Below are positions 36,559 through 45,277 of a stretch of 64,000 bases of DNA, one piece after another (position 1 is the first letter of the stretch; each line of letters starts with the position of its first letter). A program made the position numbers and the translations under genes. The DNA is from Hymenobacter sp. YIM 151500-1. GTDB taxonomy: Bacteria > Bacteroidota > Bacteroidia > Cytophagales > Hymenobacteraceae. Where the stretch lies: the NCBI RefSeq assembly GCF_025979885.1, contig NZ_CP110139.1, forward strand, positions 62,001 through 126,000, given 5' to 3'. Below the pieces are notes generated by a model. That model was not told the origin of the DNA and did not search any database. It was given only the letters and a program-made list of their open reading frames with translations.

Positions 36559-36565
36559 TTTCAGA

Positions 36566-36643
36566 CATGAGTATTGAGAAGTGAGAAGTTAGACTTGACC
36601 GTATAGCAGCATCTCACTTCCTACCTCTCAACTCTCACTTCTA
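36566..36643. repeat. Hairpin element of the GAGAAGTGAGA type between actF and coxB
   Basis: GTATTGAGAAGTGAGAAG on the left and CTCTCAACTCTCACTTC on the right are imperfect inverted copies, with CTCACTTCCTACCTCTC in between. It fills the actF-coxB gap and belongs to the family seen at 2.4, 26.7 and 41.8 kb. Confidence 0.65.
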
Positions 36644-36653
36644 CATTTAGCTA

Positions 36654-37712
36654 ATGACTGCTCTTGGTATTGTTCTGGTATTGGTGCTGCTGCTGATCGT
36701 CTTTGGTCTGCTGTTCCGCCTCCAGATTTTGACCTCTATTTTCTCGGGAAGCTTTACCCGGGAAGTTGGGGTTAGCAACCGGGTGAATGCTATTCTGTTC
36801 CTCATCTTTCTGGTGGCGGGTGGTGCGGCCTTCGCTTGGTCGTTTGTGGATAGCTACGACGCAATGATCGTCCCGATTGCCTCAGTCCATGGCTACGCTA
36901 CGGAGCGTATGTTCTGGACGACGATGATTATCCTGGGTATTGTGTTTGTGCTGACCCAGGTGTTGCTCTTTGTGTATTCGTATAAGTACCAGCACAAAGA
37001 AGGCCGGCGGGCCTTTTTCTTTCCGCATAACAACAAGATTGAGATTATCTGGACGCTGATTCCGGCCATTGTGATGGCAGCCCTCGTGTTTGCCGGCTGG
37101 AAGGAATGGTCCCGCATTACAGGGCCGGCTCCGAAAGACGCCGTGGTGGTAGAAGTAATGGGCAAGCAGTTCAACTGGTTGGTACGTTACCCTGGCCGCG
37201 ACCAAAAACTGGGTGTGGTAAACTACCGACTCATCGATGCTGTCAACGAATTTGGCTTCGACCTGAGTGACCAAAACGGCTTGGATGACTTTACAGTGGG
37301 TGAAGTGCACGTTCCGAAAGGTCACCCTGTACTGCTGAAGATTCGTTCGCGCGACGTACTACACGCCGTGTACATGCCGCACTTCCGGGTGCAGATGTAT
37401 GCCGTACCTGGTATGCCCACCAAGTTCTGGTTCACGCCGACCAAGACAACTGATGAGATGCGGGCCCAGACTGGCAACCCCAAGTTCAACTACGAGTTGG
37501 CTTGCAACCAGATCTGCGGCCGTGGCCACTTCGCCATGAAGCTGAACATCGTGGTGGATGAGCCCGACGATTATGTGGCGTGGTTTGCCCAGCAAAAGCC
37601 TTTTGCCGAGCAAAACCCCGAAGTTTTGGCCAACTTTAAACAGAAGGCCACCAAAATGGTTGAGAAGGAAGCTGCTGCGGTAGTTCCTGCTACTGCCAAC
37701 GCTTCGCTTTAA
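36654..37712 (+). CDS. coxB: Cytochrome c oxidase subunit II (CuA, no cytochrome domain)
   Basis: Carries the binuclear CuA centre that receives electrons. 352 residues: three hydrophobic segments (about residues 1-20, 42-62 and 85-110; a further one at 135-152) then the CuA cupredoxin domain. The copper motif CNQICGRGHFAM (C-x3-C-x3-H-x2-M) and the upstream HAVYMPHFRVQMYAVPGM are visible. There is no CxxCH at the C-terminus, so this is an aa3- rather than caa3-type subunit; electrons probably come straight from the act complex. Confidence 0.95.
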   Translation: MTALGIVLVLVLLLIVFGLLFRLQILTSIFSGSFTREVGVSNRVNAILFLIFLVAGGAAFAWSFVDSYDAMIVPIASVHGYATERMFWTTMIILGIVFVLTQVLLFVYSYKYQHKEGRRAFFFPHNNKIEIIWTLIPAIVMAALVFAGWKEWSRITGPAPKDAVVVEVMGKQFNWLVRYPGRDQKLGVVNYRLIDAVNEFGFDLSDQNGLDDFTVGEVHVPKGHPVLLKIRSRDVLHAVYMPHFRVQMYAVPGMPTKFWFTPTKTTDEMRAQTGNPKFNYELACNQICGRGHFAMKLNIVVDEPDDYVAWFAQQKPFAEQNPEVLANFKQKATKMVEKEAAAVVPATANASL

Positions 37713-37736
37713 CTACACTAACTGCACGCTTCTTAC

Positions 37737-39587
37737 ATGGCTGCTAATTTTCCTACTCAAGCGCAAGTGCAAGGTGGTGCCGGCGTAACCGAGCCCGGCG
37801 TCTCGCACGACGAGCACACCGAGCACCACGAACAGAATTTTCTGCAGAAGTATGTCTTCAGCACCGACCACAAGGTCATTGCCAAGCAGTTTCTAATTAC
37901 CGGCATTTTCTGGGCTATTATCGGCGGCACGCTGTCAAGCTTGTTCCGTTTGCAACTGGGCTGGCCTGAATCCACGTTCGAGTGGCTGCAGCCCATCTTG
38001 GGCCGTTGGATTGAGGCTGGTAAGCTTAATGCAGAATTTTATCTGGCCCTGGTAACCATGCACGGCACCATCATGGTGTTCTTCGTGCTGACTGCCGGTT
38101 TGTCGGGTACGTTCTCCAACTTCCTGATTCCGCTGCAAGTGGGGGCCCGCGACATGGCCTCGGGCTTCATGAACATGCTCTCGTACTGGTTCTTCTTCCT
38201 GTCGAGCGTGGTTATGTTCAGCTCTCTGTTTATCGAAACGGGTCCGGCCTCCGCAGGATGGACAATTTACCCGCCGCTGAGTGCCTTGCCGCAAGCTATT
38301 CCGGGTTCCGGTGCTGGCATGACGCTGTGGCTGGTGTCGATGGCTCTGTTCATTGTGTCGCAGCTGCTGGGTGGAGTAAACTATATCACCACCGTTATCA
38401 ACCTGCGCACTCAGGGTATGTCGATGTCGAAACTGCCCCTGACTATCTGGGCTTTCTTCCTGACGGCTATTCTGGGCTTGCTCTCGTTCCCGGTGCTGTT
38501 TTCGGCTGCTTTGCTGCTGATCTTCGACCGTTCGTTTGGCACGAGCTTTTTCCTTTCCGACATCTACATTGCCGGGCAGGCGCTGCCGAACACGGGCGGT
38601 TCGCCTATCTTGTTCCAGCACCTGTTTTGGTTCTTGGGTCACCCCGAAGTGTACATCGTGATTATGCCCGCTATGGGTATGGTTTCGGAAATTATGGCGA
38701 CCAATGCCCGCAAGCCTATCTTTGGCTACCGCGCTATGATTGGCTCTTTGCTGGGTATTTCCTTGCTGTCCTTTGTAGTGTGGGCTCACCACATGTTCGT
38801 GACGGGCATGAACCCCTTCCTAGGGTCGGTGTTTATGTTCTTGACGCTCATTATTGCTGTGCCTTCAGCGGTGAAGACGTTTAACTGGCTGGCTACGCTG
38901 TGGCGCGGTAATATCCGCTTCACCTCGGCTATGTTGTTCTCTATCGGCTTTGTGTCGCTGTTCGTGGCAGGTGGTCTAACTGGTATTGTGCTCGGTAACG
39001 CTGCCCTTGATATTCAAATGCACAACACCTACTTTGTGGTGGCTCACTTCCACCTGGTAATGGGCAGCTCGGCCTTCTTTGGCCTGTTTGCCGGGGTGTA
39101 CCACTGGTTTCCGAAGATGTTCGGCCGCATGATGGATGAAAAGCTGGGCTACGTGCACTTCTGGCTGACCTTCCTCGGCGTGTACCTGGTGTTCCTGCCC
39201 ATGCACTACGTAGGTATTGCTGGCTTCCCCCGCCGCTACTACGCCTGGACGGGTTTCGACAGCTTCGCGCAGTTTGCTGACCTGAATAAGTTTATTTCGA
39301 TTGCTGCCATCCTGGCCTTTTTCGCCCAGTTTGTCTTCATCTTCAACTTCTTCTACAGCATCTTCCGCGGCCGCCGCGCCAGCGAAAACCCCTGGAATTC
39401 AACTACGCTGGAGTGGACGACTCCGGTGGTTCCCGGCCACGGCAACTGGCCCGGTGCTATTCCGGCCGTGCACCGCTGGCCTTATGATTACAGCAAGCCC
39501 GGTGCCGCTGACGACTTCATTCCCCAAAACGTTCCGTACTCCCAGACGCAGTCATCGAACCTGCCCTACGAGCGTGAAATGGAATAG
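37737..39587 (+). CDS. coxA: Cytochrome c oxidase subunit I (aa3-type)
   Basis: Heme a / a3-CuB catalytic subunit; 616 residues with 12 or more helices. Signature parts are LFWFLGHPEVYIVIMPAMG (CuB histidine and the active-site Tyr, K-channel region), HHMFVTGMNP (CuB histidines) and HNTYFVVAHFHLVMG (heme ligands). The HPEVYI glutamate marks the A1 family. 24 bases after coxB; followed by a terminator. Confidence 0.97.
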   Translation: MAANFPTQAQVQGGAGVTEPGVSHDEHTEHHEQNFLQKYVFSTDHKVIAKQFLITGIFWAIIGGTLSSLFRLQLGWPESTFEWLQPILGRWIEAGKLNAEFYLALVTMHGTIMVFFVLTAGLSGTFSNFLIPLQVGARDMASGFMNMLSYWFFFLSSVVMFSSLFIETGPASAGWTIYPPLSALPQAIPGSGAGMTLWLVSMALFIVSQLLGGVNYITTVINLRTQGMSMSKLPLTIWAFFLTAILGLLSFPVLFSAALLLIFDRSFGTSFFLSDIYIAGQALPNTGGSPILFQHLFWFLGHPEVYIVIMPAMGMVSEIMATNARKPIFGYRAMIGSLLGISLLSFVVWAHHMFVTGMNPFLGSVFMFLTLIIAVPSAVKTFNWLATLWRGNIRFTSAMLFSIGFVSLFVAGGLTGIVLGNAALDIQMHNTYFVVAHFHLVMGSSAFFGLFAGVYHWFPKMFGRMMDEKLGYVHFWLTFLGVYLVFLPMHYVGIAGFPRRYYAWTGFDSFAQFADLNKFISIAAILAFFAQFVFIFNFFYSIFRGRRASENPWNSTTLEWTTPVVPGHGNWPGAIPAVHRWPYDYSKPGAADDFIPQNVPYSQTQSSNLPYEREME

Positions 39588-39604
39588 TGCACTGAACAAA
39601 ATGT

Positions 39605-39637
39605 AAAAAAGGCCGCTGGGTAACCAGCGGCCTTTTT
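39605..39637 (+). terminator. Intrinsic terminator after coxA
   Basis: AAAAAAGGCCGCTGG / CCAGCGGCCTTTTT, 18 bases after the coxA stop. It separates the structural act-cox genes from the assembly and subunit III genes. Confidence 0.9.
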
Positions 39638-39784
39638 CGTTGCATAGAAGCCAAATGCAGGCCACGGAAAAGCAAATGATTTTTTGAGCCAAACAGTGGC
39701 TATAGTTGTTTTGCACTCAAGTAGCACCTTGCGGCCTGAGCCTGCAGGTATTACCTGAACAGTACGCTCGCCTTTATTCGCTTT

Positions 39785-40864
39785 ATGTCAACTCCCATTT
39801 TTGTCCGGCGCTTTCGTTTTGTAGGTATTCTGACAGTAGTGGCCGTGTATGTCCTGATCCTGGTAGGCGGGGTTGTGCGCAGCACGGGCTCGGGCATGGG
39901 CTGCCCCGACTGGCCTAAATGCTTCGGCACGTGGGTGCCGCCGACGCACATCAGCCAGTTGCCGGCCAATTACAAGGAAATCTACACTGCCCAGCGGGTT
40001 GAGAAGAATAAGAAAGTAGCTGCCCGACTTGAGCGGATGGGCTTCAGCCAAGTGGCGCAGGAAATCTTTGCTCATCCCACTCAGTACATTGAAACCGACT
40101 TCAACCCGGTGAAAACCTGGATTGAATACATTAACCGCTTAGTAGGGGCGCTGATCGGCGTATTTGTGTTCTTGACAGTGGTGTTTGCCTGGCCTTACTG
40201 GCGCCGCGACGCGCCCGTGTTCTGGTTGGCATTTGCCTCGTTTATCCTGACCGGGGTACAGGGCTGGCTGGGCTCCTTGGTAGTATCGACCAACCTGCTG
40301 CCCATCATGGTGACCATTCACATGGGGCTGGCGCTGCTCATTGTGGCTATGCTGCTGTACGCCGTGGATAGGTCGCAGTGGGATGCGCACCAGGCGGTGC
40401 GGGTGCGGCCAGTGCCAGGCCTTACGGCTTGGTTGTGGGTGGCGGTGCTGCTCACCTTCGGCCAGATTGTGCTAGGCACTCAGGTGCGGGAGGAAGTAGA
40501 CATGGTGGCGTTTGCCGCCAACTATCTAAGCCGCGAAACCTGGATTGAGCAGCTCGGCAGCATTTTTCGGGTGCACCGTACGTTTTCGGCCGTGCTGCTG
40601 CTCGTAAATGTATACCTGGCGTATCGACTCTACCTGCTACCGTCGCGTCGCCTGCATTGGCTGGCCTCCGCTATTCTCGGGCTGATTGGGGCTGAAATCC
40701 TGGCTGGTATCGTGCTGGCGTACTTTGCTTTTCCGGCTGTGGCCCAGCCCCTGCATCTTACCTTGGCTACACTCTTGTTTGGGGCGCAGTTTCTGGCCCT
40801 GATTGCCTACCGCCGCGCCACGAAGTTGCAGCCGCAGGGCGCTACTCCGGCGGTTGTTGCGTAA
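39785..40864 (+). CDS. ctaA: Heme A synthase (COX15/CtaA)
   Basis: Oxidises the C8 methyl group of heme O to make heme A. 359 residues with eight hydrophobic helices. STGSGMGCPDWPKCFG after helix 1, the HMGLALL and HRTFSAVLL heme-binding histidines and the IEYINRLVGALIG segment are typical. It starts a second transcription unit after the coxA terminator and is followed directly by ctaB. Confidence 0.93.
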   Translation: MSTPIFVRRFRFVGILTVVAVYVLILVGGVVRSTGSGMGCPDWPKCFGTWVPPTHISQLPANYKEIYTAQRVEKNKKVAARLERMGFSQVAQEIFAHPTQYIETDFNPVKTWIEYINRLVGALIGVFVFLTVVFAWPYWRRDAPVFWLAFASFILTGVQGWLGSLVVSTNLLPIMVTIHMGLALLIVAMLLYAVDRSQWDAHQAVRVRPVPGLTAWLWVAVLLTFGQIVLGTQVREEVDMVAFAANYLSRETWIEQLGSIFRVHRTFSAVLLLVNVYLAYRLYLLPSRRLHWLASAILGLIGAEILAGIVLAYFAFPAVAQPLHLTLATLLFGAQFLALIAYRRATKLQPQGATPAVVA

Positions 40865-40869
40865 CTTTG
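40862..40869 (+). promoter_or_regulatory. Possible internal -7 element TAACTTTG before ctaB
   Basis: Exact TAnnTTTG match overlapping the ctaA stop codon, 50 bases upstream of the ctaB ATG. No -33 box seen; could add a ctaB transcript independent of ctaA. Confidence 0.4.
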
Positions 40870-40919
40870 CGGCCTTGTTGAGCGGGCCCGGTTGCCAGCC
40901 AACATTGCATCCACGCTTG

Positions 40920-41771
40920 ATGAACAAGGTCAGGGCTTTCTTTCAGCTGCTCAAATTCCGGCTTGCGCTTACGGTGGCCTTTTCCAGCGCCATCGGCTAT
41001 TTGCTGGGAGCTCAGGAGCTAGACTGGGGCAAGGCCTTGCTGGTGCTGGTGGGAGGGCTGGCCGTAACGGGCTCGGCCAATACCATCAACCAGATTTTCG
41101 AGAAAGACCTCGACCGGCTGATGAAGCGGACGGCTAAGCGGCCCTTGCCGCTGGGAGTGCTGAGCGTAACCGAAGCCTGGATATTCACCGCTGTGCTTGG
41201 CGTGGCCGGACTGGCGCTACTGGCTTACTTCTTTAATCCGCTGGCCGCTGCGTTGTCGTTGGTGTCGCTAATCCTGTATGGGTTCGTGTACACTCCGCTC
41301 AAGACGATTTCGCCCATCTGCGTGGCCGTAGGAGCCATTCCGGGCGGAATGCCGCCGCTCATTGGCTGGGTAGCTGCTACGGGCGTGCTGGGCCTGGAAG
41401 GCTGGATTCTGTTCGGTATTCAGTTTATGTGGCAGTTTCCGCACTTCTGGGCCATTGCCTGGGTGCTCGACGATGACTACAAAAAGGCGGGCTTCAAGAT
41501 GCTGCCCACGCCCGGCCGCAAAGACCTGCGCACCGCGTTCCAGATTATGACGTACACGCTGGTGCTGATTCCGCTGAGCCTGCTGCCGTTCTACTTTGGT
41601 ATGACCAGCACCGTGTACCCCATGGTGGCGGCCGTGTGCGGGGTGCTGTTCCTGATGCAGACCTTTTACCTCATGCGCACGGTCAGTAAGAAAGCGGCCA
41701 TGAGCATCATGTTCGGGTCGTTTCTCTACCTGCCCATTGTGCAGATAGCTCTGGTACTAGACAAAGCGTAA
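40920..41771 (+). CDS. ctaB: Protoheme IX farnesyltransferase (heme O synthase, COX10/CtaB)
   Basis: Attaches a farnesyl group to heme B to form heme O, the substrate of CtaA. 283 residues from the ATG at 40920; the frame is open further upstream but that part overlaps ctaA. The UbiA-type prenyl-diphosphate motif NTINQIFEKDLDRLMKRTAKRPLP is at about residues 55-78, and the second Asp-rich loop is DDDYKKAGFKMLP. Confidence 0.93.
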   Translation: MNKVRAFFQLLKFRLALTVAFSSAIGYLLGAQELDWGKALLVLVGGLAVTGSANTINQIFEKDLDRLMKRTAKRPLPLGVLSVTEAWIFTAVLGVAGLALLAYFFNPLAAALSLVSLILYGFVYTPLKTISPICVAVGAIPGGMPPLIGWVAATGVLGLEGWILFGIQFMWQFPHFWAIAWVLDDDYKKAGFKMLPTPGRKDLRTAFQIMTYTLVLIPLSLLPFYFGMTSTVYPMVAAVCGVLFLMQTFYLMRTVSKKAAMSIMFGSFLYLPIVQIALVLDKA

Positions 41772-41788
41772 CGGCGTCGGGGAGGGAA

Positions 41789-41865
41789 GAAGTAAGACAG
41801 GAGAAGTGAGACAAATGGCCACTAGCTCTTGTTTACTACGTGTCTCACTTCTCATGTCCTACTTC
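41789..41865. repeat. Hairpin element of the GAGAAGTGAGACA type
   Basis: Arms 41789-41813 and 41841-41865 are 25-base inverted copies with two mismatches around a 27-base loop. It lies between ctaB and the subunit III-type gene and creates a false in-frame extension of the latter. Confidence 0.75.
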
Positions 41866-41881
41866 TCACTTCCACTACACT

Positions 41882-42469
41882 ATGCATCCTTCCGAAGCAT
41901 TACACACCAAGCAGCCCGCTACCGGTATTCACCCGCTGCGGTTTCTGCTGTGGCTGATGATGGTCAGCATCACCATGATTTTCGCGGCCTATACCAGCGC
42001 CTACATTGTGCGCCGCGAAGAAGGTAACTGGCTGGAGTTTGAGCTGCCGGGCGGCTTTCTGATTACCACGATACTCATTGCTTTGAGCAGCGCCACCATA
42101 CAGTGGGCCTGGGCCTCGGCCCGCCAGGATGAGCTGAACCGCGTGCGGACGGGTTTGCTGCTGACCTTCGCGCTGGGAACGGCTTTTCTGGTGGGGCAGT
42201 GGCAAATGTGGGTGCAGTTGGTAGACCGGCGCATCTTTTTTGGGGGTACTGATGCCAACCCTTCCGGCTCATTTCTGTATGTACTAACCGGCGTGCACGG
42301 ATTTCACTTGATTACCGGGCTAATCTTCCTGCTGGTTGTGCTGCGGAAAAGCTTTCAGTATCAGGTGCATTCCCGCCAGATGCTCTCCATCGGCAACGTC
42401 ACCATCTACTGGCACTTCCTGGGCGCGCTTTGGTTGTACCTGTATTTGTTCCTACTTTTGAACCACTGA
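41882..42469 (+). CDS. Heme-copper oxidase subunit III-like protein
   Basis: A 195-residue membrane protein of the cytochrome c oxidase subunit III fold with five helices; conserved parts are HPLRFLLWLMMVSITMIFAAYTSAY, TGVHGFHLITG and TIYWHFLGALWLYLYLFL (written here only as family landmarks). Shorter than, and placed directly before, a second subunit III gene, as in other Bacteroidota. The ATG at 41882 is used because the preceding 14 in-frame codons lie in the hairpin element. Confidence 0.85.
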   Translation: MHPSEALHTKQPATGIHPLRFLLWLMMVSITMIFAAYTSAYIVRREEGNWLEFELPGGFLITTILIALSSATIQWAWASARQDELNRVRTGLLLTFALGTAFLVGQWQMWVQLVDRRIFFGGTDANPSGSFLYVLTGVHGFHLITGLIFLLVVLRKSFQYQVHSRQMLSIGNVTIYWHFLGALWLYLYLFLLLNH

Positions 42470-42491
42470 TTTTCGTCAACCCCCGCACGCT

Positions 42492-43262
42492 ATGTCCACC
42501 ATTTCCACGACGCAGACGATTTCTGATTCCGCCCTGGATAAGCCGCGCACCGGCACCTGGGACGGCGGAAACGAGCCCTTCAAGGCCAGCTACGGCAAGC
42601 TGATGATGTGGTTCTTCCTGCTGTCGGACGCCTTTACGTTCGCCGCCTTCCTGACCACCTACGGCCTGATCCGTCACCGCCACGAAGCCTACACCGGCAC
42701 GCCCGAAGCTTTCCAGTTTTCGACCAGCTACTGGCCCATCCCGGAAAAGGTGTTCGATGCCTTCCCCGGCCTGCACGGTATTCACCTGCCGCTGGGTTTT
42801 GTGGCTTTGATGACGATGATCCTCATCTTCAGCTCCGTAACGATGGTACTGGCCGTGGAAGCAGGCCACCGGATGGATAAGAAAGACGTTCAAAAGTGGC
42901 TGTTGTGGACCATTCTGTTTGGCAGCACCTTCCTGGCCTGCCAGGCCTGGGAATGGACCCACTTTATTACGGGCACCGACGAGGGCACACTGATGAATAA
43001 CGGCACAGTATTCCACGGCGCCAACCTGGTGATGAACCAGTACGGCCCGGTGCTGTTTGCCGACCTGTTCTTCTTCATCACCGGCTTCCACGGCACCCAC
43101 GTATTCTCAGGTGTCTGCCTGTTGATTTACGCCTTCATTGCCACCACCAACGGCACCTTCGAGAAGCGCGGGCACTACGAAATGGTGGAGAAGATTGGCC
43201 TGTATTGGCACTTTGTAGATTTGGTGTGGGTGTTCGTATTCACCTTCTTCTACCTCGTTTAA
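42492..43262 (+). CDS. coxC: Cytochrome c oxidase subunit III
   Basis: Stabilises subunit I and assists proton uptake. 256 residues with seven helices. Typical stretches are WFFLLSDAFTFAAFLTTYGLI, QAWEWTHFI, GFHGTHVFSGV and the final LYWHFVDLVWVFVFTFFYL-type segment. 22 bases after the preceding subunit III-like gene. Confidence 0.93.
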   Translation: MSTISTTQTISDSALDKPRTGTWDGGNEPFKASYGKLMMWFFLLSDAFTFAAFLTTYGLIRHRHEAYTGTPEAFQFSTSYWPIPEKVFDAFPGLHGIHLPLGFVALMTMILIFSSVTMVLAVEAGHRMDKKDVQKWLLWTILFGSTFLACQAWEWTHFITGTDEGTLMNNGTVFHGANLVMNQYGPVLFADLFFFITGFHGTHVFSGVCLLIYAFIATTNGTFEKRGHYEMVEKIGLYWHFVDLVWVFVFTFFYLV

Positions 43263-43339
43263 TTGCATACCCGGCAGTGGCTGGTGGCGTCGCCTGAGTG
43301 CTGACCTAACCAGCCACTTGCCTTTTCCTTTTGAAGCTC

Positions 43340-43681
43340 ATGGCTCAGCACGCTCCCACTCATTCTGGTCCCGTAGGGGAAATTCCGAAGCCGAACACCG
43401 CCTGGATCTGGAAAACTTTCTGGATTATTTCGGCCATTACGGCGCTGGAATTCCTGATTGCCTACATCATGCCGGCCAGCACCCTACGCAATTCCATCTT
43501 CATCATCCTGACCATCTTCAAGGCCTTCTTCATCGTGGCCGAGTTCATGCACTTGAAGCATGAAACCAAGGGGCTGATCTGGACGATTCTGATTCCAATG
43601 GCACTGCTGATTTGGTTGCTGGTGGCCCTTGTCACGGAAGGCAACTACCTCGGCGAAACCATTCAGAACGCCTTTAAATAG
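43340..43681 (+). CDS. Cytochrome c oxidase subunit IV (CtaF/CyoD-like)
   Basis: Small three-helix accessory subunit of the oxidase; 113 residues from the ATG at 43340 (a TTG three codons upstream is less likely). Hydrophobic segments at about residues 25-45, 50-70 and 80-100, with FIVAEFMHLKHE between them, match prokaryotic subunit IV. Confidence 0.88.
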   Translation: MAQHAPTHSGPVGEIPKPNTAWIWKTFWIISAITALEFLIAYIMPASTLRNSIFIILTIFKAFFIVAEFMHLKHETKGLIWTILIPMALLIWLLVALVTEGNYLGETIQNAFK

Positions 43682-43686
43682 AGCTG

Positions 43687-44358
43687 ATGCGGCCCAAACA
43701 AACCTTGGTGTTGGGCCTGATTCTGCTAGTGCCGGTGCTGGCTTTTCTCTTTCTGAAGAGCTTTGGCACCAACCGTTACGCGCTGCCAACTTACTTGCCC
43801 GACCGTGTGGACTCCACGCAGGTGGGCGGAAGGTGGCAGCGCGATACTGTTTATCACCAAATCGGTGAGTTCCGGCTGCCCTCACAAGTAGGCCGGGAGG
43901 TATCACAGGCGGAACTAGCGGATAAGGGCCTGTACGTGGCCAGTTTCTTTTTTGCCTCGTGCCCCGGCGCCTGCCCACGCCTCAACAGCCAGCTGGCGCG
44001 GGTGCAGGAGAAATACCGCCGGGAGCCGCGGGTGCGCCTGGCCTCGTTTACCATCGACCCCGACCACGACTCAGTGGCCGTGCTGGCCCGCTACGCGGAG
44101 CGTTACGGCGCCATTGCCGGCAAATGGTTCTTTTTCACGGGTGACAAAACGGCCCTGAGCCGGTTAGCTACTGAAGAGTTTCGGGTGCCGCCCGCGCCGG
44201 GTGGCGCCACGACCTCGCTGCATACCCAGCAGGTGTTTCTCGTGGACCGTAACCGGCGCGTGCGCGGCATCTACGACGGCACCAAGGAAAAAGAAATCAA
44301 CCGCCTCATTACTGAAATCGGCGTCCTGCTCTACGCCTATGACCATGACCACGAATAA
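43687..44358 (+). CDS. SCO1/SenC-family copper chaperone for CuA
   Basis: Membrane-anchored thioredoxin-fold protein that inserts copper into, or reduces the cysteines of, the CuA site of CoxB. 223 residues: N-terminal anchor (about 7-24), Cu ligands C92 and C96 (FASCPGACP) and H179 (SLHTQQVFLVD). 5 bases after the subunit IV gene; overlaps the next gene's start. Confidence 0.92.
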   Translation: MRPKQTLVLGLILLVPVLAFLFLKSFGTNRYALPTYLPDRVDSTQVGGRWQRDTVYHQIGEFRLPSQVGREVSQAELADKGLYVASFFFASCPGACPRLNSQLARVQEKYRREPRVRLASFTIDPDHDSVAVLARYAERYGAIAGKWFFFTGDKTALSRLATEEFRVPPAPGGATTSLHTQQVFLVDRNRRVRGIYDGTKEKEINRLITEIGVLLYAYDHDHE

Positions 44359-44908
44359 TTCTGCCCCCGTCGTCAACCCCAGCAACTTCACGAAGTACAA
44401 AGTGCTGATGGTGGCGCTGGCCGCCATCATTCCGGTGGCGGTGGCCATTCTGTACCTGTTTCCGGGCGTGTTTGTCATTCCGGGGCTGGAGGTGCGGCGT
44501 CTGCCCGCCGTTAATGCCGTGCTCAACTCTCTGACGGCGGTGTTGCTCATGTTAGGCTACTACTTTATCCGGCGGCGGAATGTAGCCCGGCACCGCGCCA
44601 TGATGGGGCTGGCGTTTTTGCTGGGGTCGTTGTTTCTTGTGTCGTACGTGGCCTACCACTCCCAGGTGCCCAGCACCAAGTTTGGGGGCGAAGGGCTGAT
44701 TCGGGGCGTGTACTACTTTTTGCTGCTCACGCACATTCTGCTGGCCGCCGTAACGGTAGGGCTGGTGCTGTTCACGCTCTACTACGCCCTTACAGAGCAG
44801 TTCGGCAGGCACCGCCGCATTGCCCGCTGGACCTATCCCATCTGGCTGTACGTGTCGGTGACGGGTGTGCTGGTGTACTTTATGATTGCGCCCTATTACC
44901 CGCAGTAA
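44339..44908 (+). CDS. DUF420 membrane protein
   Basis: A 189-residue five-helix membrane protein of the DUF420 (YozB-like) family, regularly found beside cytochrome oxidase genes; probably an oxidase assembly factor. Conserved His residues in helices (RHRAMMGLAF, AYHSQVPS, THILLAAVTVGL) could bind heme or copper. It overlaps the SCO gene by 20 bases; the ATG two codons later (44345) is equally possible. Confidence 0.85.
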   Translation: MTMTTNNSAPVVNPSNFTKYKVLMVALAAIIPVAVAILYLFPGVFVIPGLEVRRLPAVNAVLNSLTAVLLMLGYYFIRRRNVARHRAMMGLAFLLGSLFLVSYVAYHSQVPSTKFGGEGLIRGVYYFLLLTHILLAAVTVGLVLFTLYYALTEQFGRHRRIARWTYPIWLYVSVTGVLVYFMIAPYYPQ

Positions 44909-45010
44909 GTGAATCCTTTACCGCCACCGGTATGTTTCTATTGTCCGGGGCCGCGGTAACGGCAACTTCGCCCGCGGCTGCATCGTTGACCTGGTAGAGC
45001 AAGAGAAGGT

Positions 45011-45277
45011 ATGAAAAACAGAATCTGGAACGGAATGGTGGCGCTGGTGCTCAGCTTGTTCTTGAGCTTGGCGCCCCTGGCGGCACAGGCCCAGTGTACC
45101 ATGTGCAAAACGCAGGTGGAGGCCTCGCGCCAAGAGAAGGACGGCTACGATACGACCGGTCTGAACAAGGGTATTTTGTATCTGATGGCCATTCCGTACG
45201 TGCTAATCGGCGCCGTGGGCTACTTCTGGTACCGTCACAGCCAGAAGCGCAAAGCCACCGCTCATGGCCGCTACTAG
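45011..45277 (+). CDS. Small membrane protein with exported CxxC motif
   Basis: No assigned function. 88 residues: signal peptide (to about AQAQ, residue 28), CTMCKTQVE right after cleavage (Cys29 and Cys32), a polar stretch, one helix at about residues 56-76, and a basic tail. The exported CxxC next to oxidase assembly genes suggests a role in copper or heme handling, which is inference from context. Overlaps the DUF983 gene by 14 bases. Confidence 0.75.
   Translation: MKNRIWNGMVALVLSLFLSLAPLAAQAQCTMCKTQVEASRQEKDGYDTTGLNKGILYLMAIPYVLIGAVGYFWYRHSQKRKATAHGRY

Noticed and set aside
37605..37712. Search for a C-terminal cytochrome c domain in CoxB (caa3 type)
   Set aside because: No CxxCH after the CuA domain; the protein ends in a short polar tail.
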